Source: Rhodotorula mucilaginosa (lineage: Eukaryota; Basidiomycota; Microbotryomycetes; Sporidiobolales; Sporidiobolaceae). From it: DNA of 64,000 nucleotides. Both the position numbers and the translations under genes were made by a program. The notes below the pieces were generated by a model that made no database searches, was not told where the DNA came from, and saw only the letters and a list, made by a program, of their open reading frames with translations. Of this stretch, positions 34,370 to 45,577 are shown piece by piece (the first letter of the stretch is position 1; each line of letters starts with the position of its first letter). The stretch lies in NCBI GenBank assembly GCA_034406715.1, contig CP137873.1:959226-1023225 (forward strand), read 5' to 3'.

Positions 34370-36127
34370 CTAGAAATATAAGGATAGCGCCGAGCTGACC
34401 AGGAGCGAAACGATCGCGAGCGGACCGGCGGCGACGTCGGGGCTCAGCCGAGTCGCAGCCGACGACGGCGAGTTCGAGTCGGCGTTCCCATCGGACGAGT
34501 CGACCTTGCCCCCGTTGTTGATGAAATCCCTCCTCGCAGCCTCCATCAGCAAGACAAACGCCTCCCCCTCGGGCGAGATCTCGTCTCCGCTCTCGAGCTG
34601 CCTCGTGAACGACATCGGGTCCGTCACGGGACTCAACACCCCACCGGTCGAGATGTGTCGGTTGTTGGCCGTCAGGGCCTGGTAGGACGCTTCGGCTGCG
34701 GCGAGAGATCGCGAAGAGGGCGGGTTGGCCGCTGATGAGTACAGGTTGGCGACGAGCGCGAGGCGGTACGTGTTGGCGATCATGATCGCCGTCGACGAGC
34801 TCTCGGGAAAGGTGCTCGAGTCGTTCATATAGTTATGGAACAGTCCTCCGCTCTGTCGGATTTGGTCGAGTCAGTTCATATCTTGGGGGGGGAAACACCC
34901 GCCACCGAGCCATTTGCAGCTCACCCTCGGTTGAGACCACGCCGAGTCGATCACTTCTTTGGCCCAGCTCGCGAGGTCCTGGCTCTGGCTCGAGAACTGC
35001 TGCGTCAAGGTCGAATTGTCGCTGTTCTGAATCGTCGCCAGAACGCGCAGGACCCCGCCCGCGACCCAGCCGTTTCCTATTCAACGCCAGCGCCAGCGCC
35101 AAGTCAGTTCCTTCCCATGCTCTCGGGGTTTTTTTTTCAGCCCCGCTTAGCGACCGCAAGCTCACCTGTCGCCCACAGTCCAGGGTCCGAGTCGCTACCG
35201 CCTCCCGGAACGTAGATGTGTCGCCACAGTTTCGTCTGCGGGTCTTGCAAACTCTGCCGGTACAGTCGGATCTGGTCGTACGCGAGCTGGATCAACGTGT
35301 CGTTGCGGGTCATAAGGCCGTAGTAGGCCCAAAACTGGGCGGGTGGCGGCACGGTGGTGGTCAGATTTTGTTCTTGGGCGGAATTGACTTTGAAGGCTCC
35401 GGAGGGGACATACGGGTGGAGCCATGTCTGCCACGCGGAGAGTTGAATTTTTCCTCGAGTCAGTATAGAGTCAACCGGAGAAGAGGTCAGATGTTTGGAC
35501 CCACAGACAAAGTCGCTCCAGAGCTGGACGCTGTCGACGCGGTGCGAGATGGCGCCGTCGCTCGCCCTCGGCGTCTGCACTTCCAATGCCCACACCTGCG
35601 CCTCCGCTGCCCCTCCCACTCCCGACTGATTCCTCCCCCCAAGAGTCGCGTCTTCCCCCATTGTCCAGTTGGCGAGAATGACGGCCGGACCGACCGAAGC
35701 GGGATCGGCGGCGGACGCGTCCTCGATGAGTTGCCATTGCCCCCACGGTTGGTTCGCGATCACATTTGCGGCGAGGGCGAGGACTTGGGAGGGGTACGGG
35801 TCGACGGAGGGGGAGGGAGTGGCGAATCGGGACGAGGAAGGGAACGCAAAGGGGGAGAGCTCCGGGTAGATGAACTCGGTCAAGGCTTCGGCGTGGGTCC
35901 CTTCCTCCCAGCTGGAATCGCACGGAATGGTCAGCTTCTGCCCCTAGAGAACGCGAACGGAGAGCTTACCTCTTGTTGGCGGTGCTGTTGAGCATGGCGA
36001 GGATCGCAACCACCTGCTGTTGCGTCAATCCCGACTGCCTCGACAACTGGTACGCGGCGACCGGCTCTCGAGTCGCGAGCGCGAGCAGGACGACCAAGAC
36101 GGCCGTGAGAGCGTAAGAGTGCCGCAT
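34370..36127 (-). CDS. GH105-like glycoside hydrolase with GPI-anchor-type signals
   Basis: Predicted 460 aa from six exons. A signal peptide (hydrophobic ALTAVLVVLLALA) and a hydrophobic C-terminus after a Ser/Asp-rich stretch (AIVSLLVSSALSLYF) suggest a secreted, GPI-anchored protein. The body resembles the unsaturated rhamnogalacturonyl hydrolase (GH105, YteR) (alpha/alpha)6 barrel: SDFVYMAPPFWAYYGLMTRND, the LWRHIYVPGG region, and GGLFHNYMNDSSTFPESSSTA. N-glycosylation sites are present. Introns: 35912-35969, 35428-35504, 35335-35413, 35077-35165, 34853-34924; one exon (35414-35427) is only 14 nt and encodes YMAPP-region residues. The total is divisible by three. The substrate is not certain: unsaturated pectin or another wall polymer. 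Confidence 0.8.
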
Positions 36128-37922
36128 TCTCCGTCCCGGCTTCTATCAGGCAGCTTCGGAGATGGAGAACGTTCCGCGACGTCGATAAGCTGATGACGTC
36201 GGGGCAGGTGGGTTGCGCGTTCCCACCAAGGCGAGCAGCGGTCAGCAGCAGCACAAGAGAGGACGACCGTTCTCTGCTCGCGAACAGCAGCTTTGCCAGC
36301 AGCCAAGGCCTGACGCGAGGCGAGCAAAGCCGCGGTCCCCGGACCTGCAAACGCGCCGAGCATAAAGCTGGGGTCGCTCAACACCGAGCCTGGTTCAGAT
36401 CGAAATCACACGCTTCTCTTCGCACGCGTCGTCTCTCTCTCTCTCTCCTCCCTCCCTAACGACCAGGGATGAAAGCCGAAACCTCGTGCTGCTCTTCTTT
36501 TGCCCGTTCTTTCACGCTTCGTGACGCTCAGCTATTCGCCTTGACTTGGCCCACCACGTACACTCGCGCTCGCATCTCGGTCTGCAGTGACGCGACGCTG
36601 CTGCGTTTCTCGGCGCGATCTCTCCAGAGTCTCGGCGGCGCACCTTAGGTCTCTCCAGGAACTGGCGATTTTTCTCCTATATTGACGCTTCTTTGCTGCT
36701 GCACACAGAGGTGAGTGAGCTACTGACTTGTGGGCCAATCCGTCGAACCGGCCGTGCTGGATGTCGAGTATGTTCTGCCGCCACCTCTTCGCGGCGCCGT
36801 CTCTCTGTGCTTTTCTTTCTCGACTTTGCACTCGGACCGGAACTCATGGACACCCGCCACATCACATGCTAGTGTACAAGGCAATCTCGGCATAAAGATG
36901 GCGGTCCCGTCGCGCCGTCGAGCCATATCCTCGCCGCCAAGAGCGAGACCCCCCGACTGGATCTCCGTTGCTCGACCACTGCGGCTGCTCGACAGGGCAT
37001 ACATCCTTTTCACGGAGCGCAACTCTGCCTAAGGAAAGAACGCTGCCAGGTCTGTTCCGCTGGCTTTGACAAGGAGCACCCGGTTAAGCCAGGCGGAGAG
37101 GGGCTCTTTCTTTCCGCTGTCGCTCCTTCCAAGGTGCCCAACTCAGCTCAACTTCGTTTGCTACATGCACAGCACCCCTTTCTTTGACAATCCCACGGGC
37201 GTCCTCGTGGCTCGAATTGCTTCGCTGCACAGGTTTCAGACTGATCCAGCGGGTCCTTTGCCCACCTCGACCCTTTCGTTTCCCCGGTATACCGCTAACG
37301 CGTGTCACCGTCACGGGCTCTGACCCTTTGCGCAAATCATTGTGAATGGACGGTGAGTGCAACCTTGCGCGCCGTCGGAGCGCGGAGGAAGAAGGATCAC
37401 GACATTCGAAAGGCAACATGCGAGCCGTCTTCGTCCGGAGAAGCTACAGCCGGAATGTGGTATGATCCCTTGGGCTTGTCTGTCTGCCCTGGTGCCTCCG
37501 CGTTGTAGACGGAAAGAGGTCCGGTGTCTTCGTCCGACCTGTATGAAATCTCTCCGTCTCTCGTACGATTGATCGCGTCAGACGCGTCTTGCTGTTCCGG
37601 CTACTGAGAGCACTTTGACTGCTTCTGTGACTGCGACTCACAGGCACAGGCAGACTTGAGACGACCCGCTTCGGAGCTCCCCACCATCCCGGCCTCATCT
37701 CATCCGCTCACCTCGACGCAGGCCACGGCTGGCTGGACGCGGCTGCTCACCGGTAGACCGAATCGGACAGACAGTAGACGCGGTCCCCTGCAAGCGACAG
37801 AAACGCACCCGTGAGTCCTTGCAGCCCCAGCGTGGTCATTCCTCATCGACCCGTTGCGATGACCTGGACACCTTAGATCAACTGACGTTCGGACACACAG
37901 AGACGCATAACTAGCACAGGCG
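36128..37922. other. Long intergenic region upstream of the zinc-finger gene
   Basis: 1.8 kb without a convincing gene, the largest gap in the window. Scattered frames of up to about 110 codons occur on both strands but none shows conserved motifs. It holds the promoters of the divergent GH105-like and zinc-finger genes. A candidate 5' UTR intron is listed separately. A non-coding RNA or a long leader remains possible. Confidence 0.5.
37811..37900 (+). other. Candidate 5' UTR intron of the zinc-finger gene
   Basis: GTGAGT donor, a CTGAC branch about 20 bp before a CAG acceptor, 90 bp long, ending 22 bp before the ATG. It matches the intron style of the window, but no reading frame tests it. 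Confidence 0.35.
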
Positions 37923-39288
37923 ATGGCTGCCGCTGTTCCCGGCCCGTCGTCGGCGCCCGGGTCCTCGCCCATCTCGTCCCTCTCGCCGTCGCCATCTCCG
38001 ACCACCGCCCGCAAGCGTTCCCGTTCCCCTTCCGGCATCTCGCTCTCCTCGCTCGCCCTTTCCGAGGACGAACTCGACGCCGAGGCGCAGGACGAGTTGG
38101 CGCTCGAGTACGCGACGGCGATGGACCACTTGCAGACCGCGAGGTGCGAATGGGGCGGCTGCGGCGTCGAGTTTTGGGAGATTGAACCCCTCGTCGAGCA
38201 CGTACATAACGGTGCGTGGCTGTCCCTCTCTCTCTCTCTCTCTCTTTCCGCTCACTCGTTCCGACGAAGCTGACTTGGGGAGATCCACCTCTGCTCCTAG
38301 TCCACGCATTCCCGCTCGACAACCCGTCCCATCCCGCCAACAAGCGAGGCGCCGCCGCGACCTACATCTGCGACTGGGTCGGATGCCCGCGCAGGGGCAA
38401 GACCCAAGGCAGCAAGTTTGCCCTCGTCGCCCACTTGAGGAGTCACACCGGAGAGAAACCGTTCACGTGTCCGAGAGCTGGTGAGTCCTCGACATCTTCT
38501 CCCTTTTTTTGGCCAGGGCAGTGGCCACTGCATGTAGACTTGCCTTGCTGGCCTCCTTACAGAATTTGCCGCAGCGACTCTAATCTGACTGCCAACCTGT
38601 CTCTCCCGCTCCCCGCATCCAGAATGCGACAAATCTTTCACTCGCACCGACGCCCTCCAGAAGCACATGCGCGTCCAACACGGCGACAAGATCGTCGCGG
38701 GTCGTCGACCTCCAGGTCAAGCTGCCGCCGCCGACTCGGGTTCCGTCGCCGAGTCGAAACCGTCCCGGTCCAAGAAGCGTAAAGCCCGCGCCGGGTCGGA
38801 CGATTCCATGTTTGGAGGTGGCGGCGCGGGAGACGACGACTTTCCTGGTGGCGGCGGCGCGGACGGTGGAGCAGACGGTTTGGACGGGGAAGAGTTCCCC
38901 GCCTTTTCGGCCGACGAGGTCCGCGCGTGCAACGAACACCCGCACCTCGCGACGCACTTTGTCGCGCACGTCGTCGTCAAAGCCAAGTATGCGTACTGCC
39001 TCCGCGAGTACGAAGAGATGGCGAACGAGTACGAGGCGCTCGTGGCGAGGGAGAACGAGTTGCAGATGGAGAAGGATCAGTTGGTCGCTGCGATCCTGAG
39101 GAAGGAGGTGGCGTGCGTTTCCACCCTTTTCTCTCGTCTTTTTTTGCTTTCTGCCGTGACGACGCGGGCTGACTCGCGGGGTCTCATGCACACCACACAG
39201 TCCGACGGAGGATGCGGCCGGCAAGCAGGCGCTCGAGCAGTTCCTGAACGCCTACTCTCACCAGCCGAGACCCTATCCTCGAGATTGA
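37923..39288 (+). CDS. C2H2 zinc-finger protein, possibly INO80-associated Iec1-like
   Basis: Predicted 348 aa. A first GLI/YY1-style finger starts CEWGGCGVEFWEIEPLVEHVHN; then CDWVGCPRRGKTQGSKFALVAHLRSH with a TGEKPF linker and CPRAECDKSFTRTDALQKHMRVQH. The spacing and the wording of fingers 2 and 3 recall, from memory, the fungal Iec1/YY1-like subunit of the INO80 chromatin remodeller. After the fingers come a basic stretch (KKRKARAG), a Gly/Asp-rich linker and a coiled coil (about 275-320). Introns: 38212-38300, 38481-38622, 39113-39200; the total is divisible by three. A different C2H2 regulator cannot be excluded. Confidence 0.82.
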
Positions 39289-39614
39289 GGTCCCGTCAAC
39301 GCTTATTGCTGAAACGCGTTTTGTTGTCATTACCTCTCGAAGCCTTGCCCCATCGTTTGCGATTGCGATTCGAACACATTTCTTTCTCCGGCCGCGCATG
39401 CTCATGCTTTTCCGTACAAGGTGCTACACCAGAACGCGACTCAGGGGCGTCTACACGCTCAAGAGACGAGCCTGCTCGACTCGATGTAATGCGCGTTCGA
39501 CAGGGTCCAGTGAAGGCGCGAGAGGTTGAACGCCTGGCGGGCGAGATGCCCTCACTGGTGGGCCAGAGATCGACGTCAGCTCTTCGTTCGCTGGACCAGG
39601 TCAAGAGTATTCAG
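39289..39614. other. Convergent intergenic spacer
   Basis: 326 bp between the 3' ends of the zinc-finger gene and the large TPR-like gene; no gene seen. Confidence 0.55.
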
Positions 39615-42600
39615 CTACCACGCACGTTTCGCAGACGCGGCGACTCGATCCGGCAGCGTCGTCAACTCGCGGTGAACCTGCTCGAGCACCCGGAAGAGCT
39701 CCTCGTGCTGCTGCGCTTCTTGCGTCTGTGCTTCGTACATGCTCCGGAACGCCGTCTCGACTTGATTGGCGAGTCCGTGCGTCGAAGCGGTGAGGGACTT
39801 GACATTCTGGAAGCGGGACATGGCGTGCAGGCCTTTGACGACTGTGTCGAGCGTGCGGGCGACGACCGGATCGACCTGCTGCGGGCAATGTCAGCACTCG
39901 GACCGAGTCTAGCCACCGGACCTCTTGATCTAAGCTTGCCTTTTGCCGTCTTCGAGGCTGATGAGACCGTGCCACCGAGGAGGCTCCTCGAGAGACTTGC
40001 TCCACGGGTGAAACAGGTGGTCGAGCGTCGCGGCGGTGCGTGGTTGTTCCCGGTCTCGTTCCCGCCGAGGCAGAAACCGCAGGTATTGCGTTCTCTGATG
40101 GTGCGCTCGGGAGTGCAGTCGCCGAGGGTGACCATGAGCTGGTGGCTGAACGCTTTGGCAGCGCTTCGAAGGCGGAGGCGGGGTCGGGATCGGGCGGAGC
40201 ACGTACGCCGGTTGAAAGAGGCGAAAAATCGAGCGAAGCCGGAGATAGCGGCGGCGAAGGCGGGAGGCCAGTTGCAGTGTCAAAGACCGCGTCGTCGATG
40301 GCGAACAATCGCGGCCGGTGCTGCACTGACTCGCCGAGCAAGCCGAGACCAAACAGCGTGCCTTCTTCGACCTGGCCTAGGATCTCCCATGGACCTGCTC
40401 GACGTTCGACGAGTGGAACCTGGGCGAGCCGCTCAAGGCACTCGTAAGCCGTTACGAAAGCCGCGTGAGCGTCGGCGCGTTCTTCCGAAGTCTCGCAGTC
40501 CTCGAACAGGCGAGCGAGCTTGTACCAACCGAGGGCTTCGAAGGGCGTGTCCCGGAAGCGGAGAGTGAGCTCGCCGAAGGCGTGTGCGGCCGAATCGACG
40601 TTGCCCATCGAGCGATAGGCGTTGCCGAGGTGCGAGAGATAGTCTGGATCGTCAGGAGCATGACGAACGGCGATCTGGCTGCGGGTCGGAGAGGGGGAAG
40701 CTTCAGAAAGAGTGAACGGATGATGCGCCGGCGAGGAAACTCACTGCCAGTAGAGCGCTTCCTCCGGGTCTTGAGGCTCGAGGAGAAGAGCCAACATGTG
40801 CGCGCGGTCGGGCTGGTTTTCGTCTGTACTGGGCAGATCTGTGAGATAAGAAAGAGATCCTCCGAGGGAGTTCCTGGCAAGCAGGACGGGAAGCGCACCG
40901 AGTCGGAGCGACAATTGCAGGTAGTACAGACCCGCGTCGCGCGTCGCCCGGATCGAGGTTCCGAAGTGCAAGTCACTGAGTTGGTTCAAGACCGGAACAT
41001 CTTGGATGCTAAGGTACTCGAGGGGGTCGGCGGCAGGGTCGTCGGTGTCGAGGGACGTGAGAAGCTGCAGCAAGCGATCCCGCTCCGCTTCGAACTGGGC
41101 GTCAAAGCGTCAAAATGTCAGTTGGGTTCGCATCAAGCGGGCGATGACGATGACTCACTGCCTGTCGCTCTTGCCACGCGCGTCTCCGCAGCTCGGCTTT
41201 CGTCAACTGCGGAGGGAGATGGTATTCCGGCGAGTGACCAGCTTTCCGCATCGCCCTTCTTTGCGCTCGTTCTTCGGCCGTCAATTCCGGTACCGGGTAC
41301 GAACCTTGGCGAGACGACCGCGCCGAGCTCGCTTTGGATGGTCGAGGTGTGCTCCATCCTGACGGCGCGTAATGGGAGGGCGAAACAGTTCGGGGCGTGG
41401 TGGGAGTCTTTGGAAGGTGGTCTCGGCGTTCGTCAACGTCGGGCAAGTCCGTAACCCGGTAGACTGGGGACGGTGGCGGATACCGCTGCTCGAAGCCCCC
41501 GGTCAAGCTGTCGGGATCGTACGAGGGCGAAGGGTGCACATCATCAAAACTCGATTTGTCGTAGAGGCTTGGAGAAACTCCCGCTGCCGCGAGCGAGGTA
41601 ACCGCTGGAGATCGTAACGGTGCCGATAGCGGAGGCGAGAACGGCGGATAAAGACGATCCGAGTCGGCATCGTTGACAGTTGGAGCGATACTCGACGCCG
41701 TCGTTGCAGCTTGTTCGGTGGTCGTTCTCGTCGACCGATAAGCTCTTGACGCGCTCGATGGGGGATCTTTTGAGGACGTATTCGAACGCGCTCGGACAGG
41801 ACGAGCACCCGTCTCTGCGGACGACGTGCCCGCGTCGGAGCGAAAGCCGTTCTTGCTCCAGTCTGGCACGTGCTCTGACGTCGAAGCGGGCACGACAGCG
41901 GCGCGCCAGCGGGAGATGCTGTCCATCCGTTCGCTCCTCTGCGATCTCGGCTGCCGCCCGTGCTCGGGCGTGACCGGGGGCGCTGCGGACGAAGTTCGAG
42001 AGCGGCCAATCGGCGTATCGCCTGCTCGAGCCGGTGCAGAGCCCGAGTTGACGGGAGAGATCGTCGCCGCCACCGGGGCCTCCGGCAGCAAGGCAGTTCC
42101 ACCCCTCGAGAAAGATTCGGCCTCGCTTCGACGACCGCCAGCTGTCTCGACGTCTCGAGACTCCGCCCGACGCGGACCTGCGGGATTCGAATCTGCGACT
42201 CCCGAAGTCTCGATCGTCGACAGAGAGTGAAAGTCGTGGCCAGTCAACAGCCTCGGCTTTGTCTCTGGCGAATGGTGGTGGTTCGCCGCAGAAGTGGTGG
42301 GGGATGTTGGCGGAGTCGAGAAACGGTGGCCGTCTCCGCCGGTCGTCGAGGCCAGCCACGGCGAGCGATCTCCGAGCTTGGTCACCGACGAAGACGAGGC
42401 GGAAGGCGTCGCTGTGCGAGTGCTGCGCCGCGAGGTTCCTGCAGAGACGCCGGAGACGCCGGAGACGCTTCGCCGTGTTGGCGCATGCGAGTTGGTCTGC
42501 GCCGGAGTTGCAGCGGGTCGGGTCGACTGTAGCGTCGGATCGACAAGCGTGCTTGCTCTTGTCGGGGCTTGAGGATTTGTCCCCGCGAGACTCTCCGGCA

Positions 42601-44303
42601 GGGGGATCAACGGCGGCGAAACGAGATCGCGATCTCTGGCCAAAAGCGTAGCGTCATTCTGGCCTTCCGTGGAGTACGAGCTCGTGCTCAGAAGCTGGGA
42701 AGAGTCGCCTTCGACAAGTGAACTGGTGAGGCGTTGCACCGAACTGGCTGTTGGTGGCGGCTCGCGAGAACAAGTTTGCGACTTGAGCAGCGATACAGAC
42801 GACGTTTCGGTCTCGGTGACGATCGGACCTGCGCTGCAGGCAGGTCAGCGCCGCGTCGAATCTTTACACGTCAAGACGGCCCCCGCCAACTCACTCAAGA
42901 CAGTCCTGCCCCAATCGCCTCTGATCCCGATCGGATTGTCCCACCGGTCTCTCGTCGTCCCATCATCCGGCACCTTGGCCGTCACTTCGACCCACTCGCG
43001 CTCTTCGTCGTTCAGCGGGCGATCGATCACGGGGCGTCGGTTCGCGACGACGCGAGCGGACCGAGAGGGGAGGAAGGACCAGTTGAGGGTGCGAAACGGG
43101 CGCAGGCGTTCGTAGGTTGGTTGGGCGAGCGCCGAGGCGGGAGGAGATGGGATCGGCGTGTCGTCGTCGCGGAGGCGGAGGGCGTCTCGTTGCTCTCGCT
43201 CGTACTCGACAGGTGGCGAAGCGGAGGGGAGACTCGTCGGAGAGCGGATGGAAGGAGAGGCGAATTGCTGAACCGGAGAGAGCGGAGGACTCATCGTCAT
43301 CGTCGGACTGGTCGATGCTCCCAGAGCTGACGTCTCGGGTGCAGCCGTCGCAGACCGTCTCGTCCTGGCGAGACCTCGAGCGATCCGGTGCACGAACGAG
43401 TCACGCTGGTGAGTCGCATCGATACTCGCAAGTCGGGGCGACGAGTTGACCGTAGCTGTTGCGTTCACGGTCCTCTTCGTCAATTAGCGGGTCTCAAGTG
43501 TGAGGAAGAGACAACTCACCCTCTCGAAGGCTGGACCATTTCGGATTGTCCGCCGTCACGAAAGCGGGTCCTGCTTCTGCCGCGCCACCGACGCTGATGC
43601 CTTCGCCTTGCAGCGGAGGATCCCCCAACCCCGGCCACGGTCCGAACAGCTGATCGTCCGTCGCCCGTCGTGTCGACGGGTCTGCGGCTTTTCGACCCTT
43701 GACGGCATCTGATCCAGATACCGCTCGATTGCGTCCCGATTCCTGCGTCACAGCGACGGCCGTCTTGGTAGCTGGCGTCCATGCTTGTTCTCTGGGGAGC
43801 GTCGACTTGAGCGAGAAGGGCGCTGAAGTGTCGGTTCCTGCCAATGAAGAGGAGCAAGTCGGAGGAGGAAGAGGAAGAGGAGATTGCGGTGGCGAGGAGA
43901 CGAGCGCTCGTGGTGATGCAATTTCGTGCGAAAGCGCTCCGGAGACCCCGGAACCGGCCGGAAGTGGAAGCAAGTAGTCACTCTTCGACGATGCAGACAC
44001 TGGTCGGCGGCGAGGTGGACGGTGGGGAGGCGCTCCTGCTAGTGGCGCGACCGTCATTTCTGAATCGATTCGAGGAGCTGTGGGAATGGCCAGAGAGGGT
44101 TGAGGTGCGGAGGACGAGTAGGCAGATGTTGCTCCGGTACACCGTATGAAGGTCCAGGTTTGCAGCTGAAATTGGTCCGAACCAAGATCGATTCGGAATG
44201 GCGGGGCGGAGACAGGAGCCAAAGTCGCTGCGGAGACGAAAGCGGTCAGTGCGCTGCGGGGGTCAAGTCTCGCCGCGGCCATAGATTCGACGCCGTCTTC
44301 CAT
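39615..44303 (-). CDS. Large disordered protein with TPR-like segment, function unknown
   Basis: Predicted 1455 aa, unrecognised. The first 950 residues are Ser/Pro/Thr-rich and largely disordered. Then a charged helix (AELRRRAWQERQAFEAERDRLL) leads into an all-helical region, about 1005-1200, with one clear tetratricopeptide-like unit (HAPDDPDYLSHLGNAYRSMGNVDSAAHAF). After another low-complexity stretch comes a helical C-terminus (VKSLTASTHGLANQVETAF, HEELFRVLEQVHREL). Introns: 43456-43519, 42829-42894, 41095-41158, 40679-40744, and 39879-39939 with a GC donor. The total is divisible by three. The region 39940-40600 is open in more than one frame, so the exon there is the least certain. Start is the first ATG in frame; a TTG-initiated extension was ignored. 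Confidence 0.65.
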
Positions 44304-44626
44304 GGTCAGCTCAAGGAGTGTTCTTTGTAAGCGTCTATTCTCGGAAAAAGCTCGGCGTAGCGGCAAGAGGTTTCGGAGAGAAGGCTTGAAGGACCAAAAA
44401 AAAACTTAATTACGTCTTCTTTCCGCAGGGCAGGCAAGCGGTTAATCAAATGCGATTGGGGGTGAAGGAATGAACAGAGGGTAGGCGCGCACGCGTGCTG
44501 CACAAATGGCAGAAACTGAGAGAGAACGGGTGGGCGAGCGGGCGAGGGTCGCGAGAGAGGGGGAGAGACAAGTGCCCTGGTTCTTTCTTCATCGTCGCCG
44601 TCAGGGAGAAAGGGGAAGCCGCGTTT
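44304..44626. other. Intergenic spacer downstream of profilin
   Basis: 323 bp; an A-run lies near 44396-44404. It contains the promoter of the large TPR-like gene. No gene seen. Confidence 0.5.
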
Positions 44627-45265
44627 CTAGTAACCGACTCCGATGAGGTAGTCGGCCAGTTCCTGGGGGGTGTCCGCTTGGGTCAGGGCTATGGGCACAG
44701 GGGGGTGGTGGCACAAAGACGGGATGCTGACCTCGACAATCTTGGTGGCCTCTCCCGGCTGAGTCGGGTGACTGTACTCTGCGACGAGGATGGCTTGCTT
44801 GGTCTTGACCACGATGATGCCGTCCGACTGTTTGCCAAAACACGAGCGGGGGGGGTCAGTCTCTCTCAAGACGAGAGTTCTCGCGAAAGGGGAGAACGCG
44901 GACTGACGCTCTTCTTGCCGTACACGCTCCTGTCGTCGGCCCTGATGCAGAGGAACTTTTGACCGGCGGCCTTGACTCCGTGGGCCTGGACCTCGCTCGA
45001 GTCGTTGTGCACTTTGGTCAGCGCCGTCTGCTCCTCGGGCGAGAGCGAGTACCCGGCACTCGAGGCCCAGACGCCGCCTTGCTGGCCGAGGATGGCGGCG
45101 CGGCTGATCTTGCCCGTCCCGAGCAGGTTCGTGTCGACGTAGGCTACAGTCCGGCCGGGTTAAGACGACGGCGGATTGATGATGACGACGAACGAACGCG
45201 GCGAGTGCGAGGTCAGCTCACGGTTAGACCGAGCATGGAGCGTTGGACTGACCTTGCCAGGACAT
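44627..45265 (-). CDS. PFY1: Profilin
   Basis: Predicted 126 aa, the standard profilin length. It binds actin monomers and poly-proline proteins such as formins and supports actin cable growth. Visible: the start MSWQAYVDTNLLGTGK, AAILGQQGGVWASSAGYSLSPEE, the actin-contact region KFLCIRADDRSVYGKK, SDGIIVVKTKQAILVAEY, and the C-terminal ELADYLIGVGY. Introns: 45144-45252, 44828-44907, 44663-44731. The first coding exon has 13 nt only, a common feature of fungal profilin genes. The total is divisible by three. Confidence 0.98.
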
Positions 45266-45577
45266 GCTTTCTCTGATCTCTTCAACACTCGGAAGCAGGT
45301 GTGTGCGTAGAGCGAATCGAGACGTTCGGCTTTCGCTCCGACTCCACTTTGGCTCTCGACACGGAACGGCAACGACACGTCAACCCACTCGAGCCTTCCA
45401 ATCCGGCGCACACTCAAAGCGAGTCTCTTGGCCTGAAGAACTTCTGAGAGCGCTCTATGCGCAGTGCCCGAAGAATCAGGCAGGCTGCGGAGGGAGAGAC
45501 TGGCAAACACAAATGCAGATTTCAACTCTCGGTGGCGACTTGTCCATACGACGGACGGACCCTGCTGTACCGAACAC
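45266..45577. other. Intergenic spacer between profilin and GOT1
   Basis: 312 bp containing the profilin promoter and the GOT1 3' flank; no gene seen. Confidence 0.5.
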
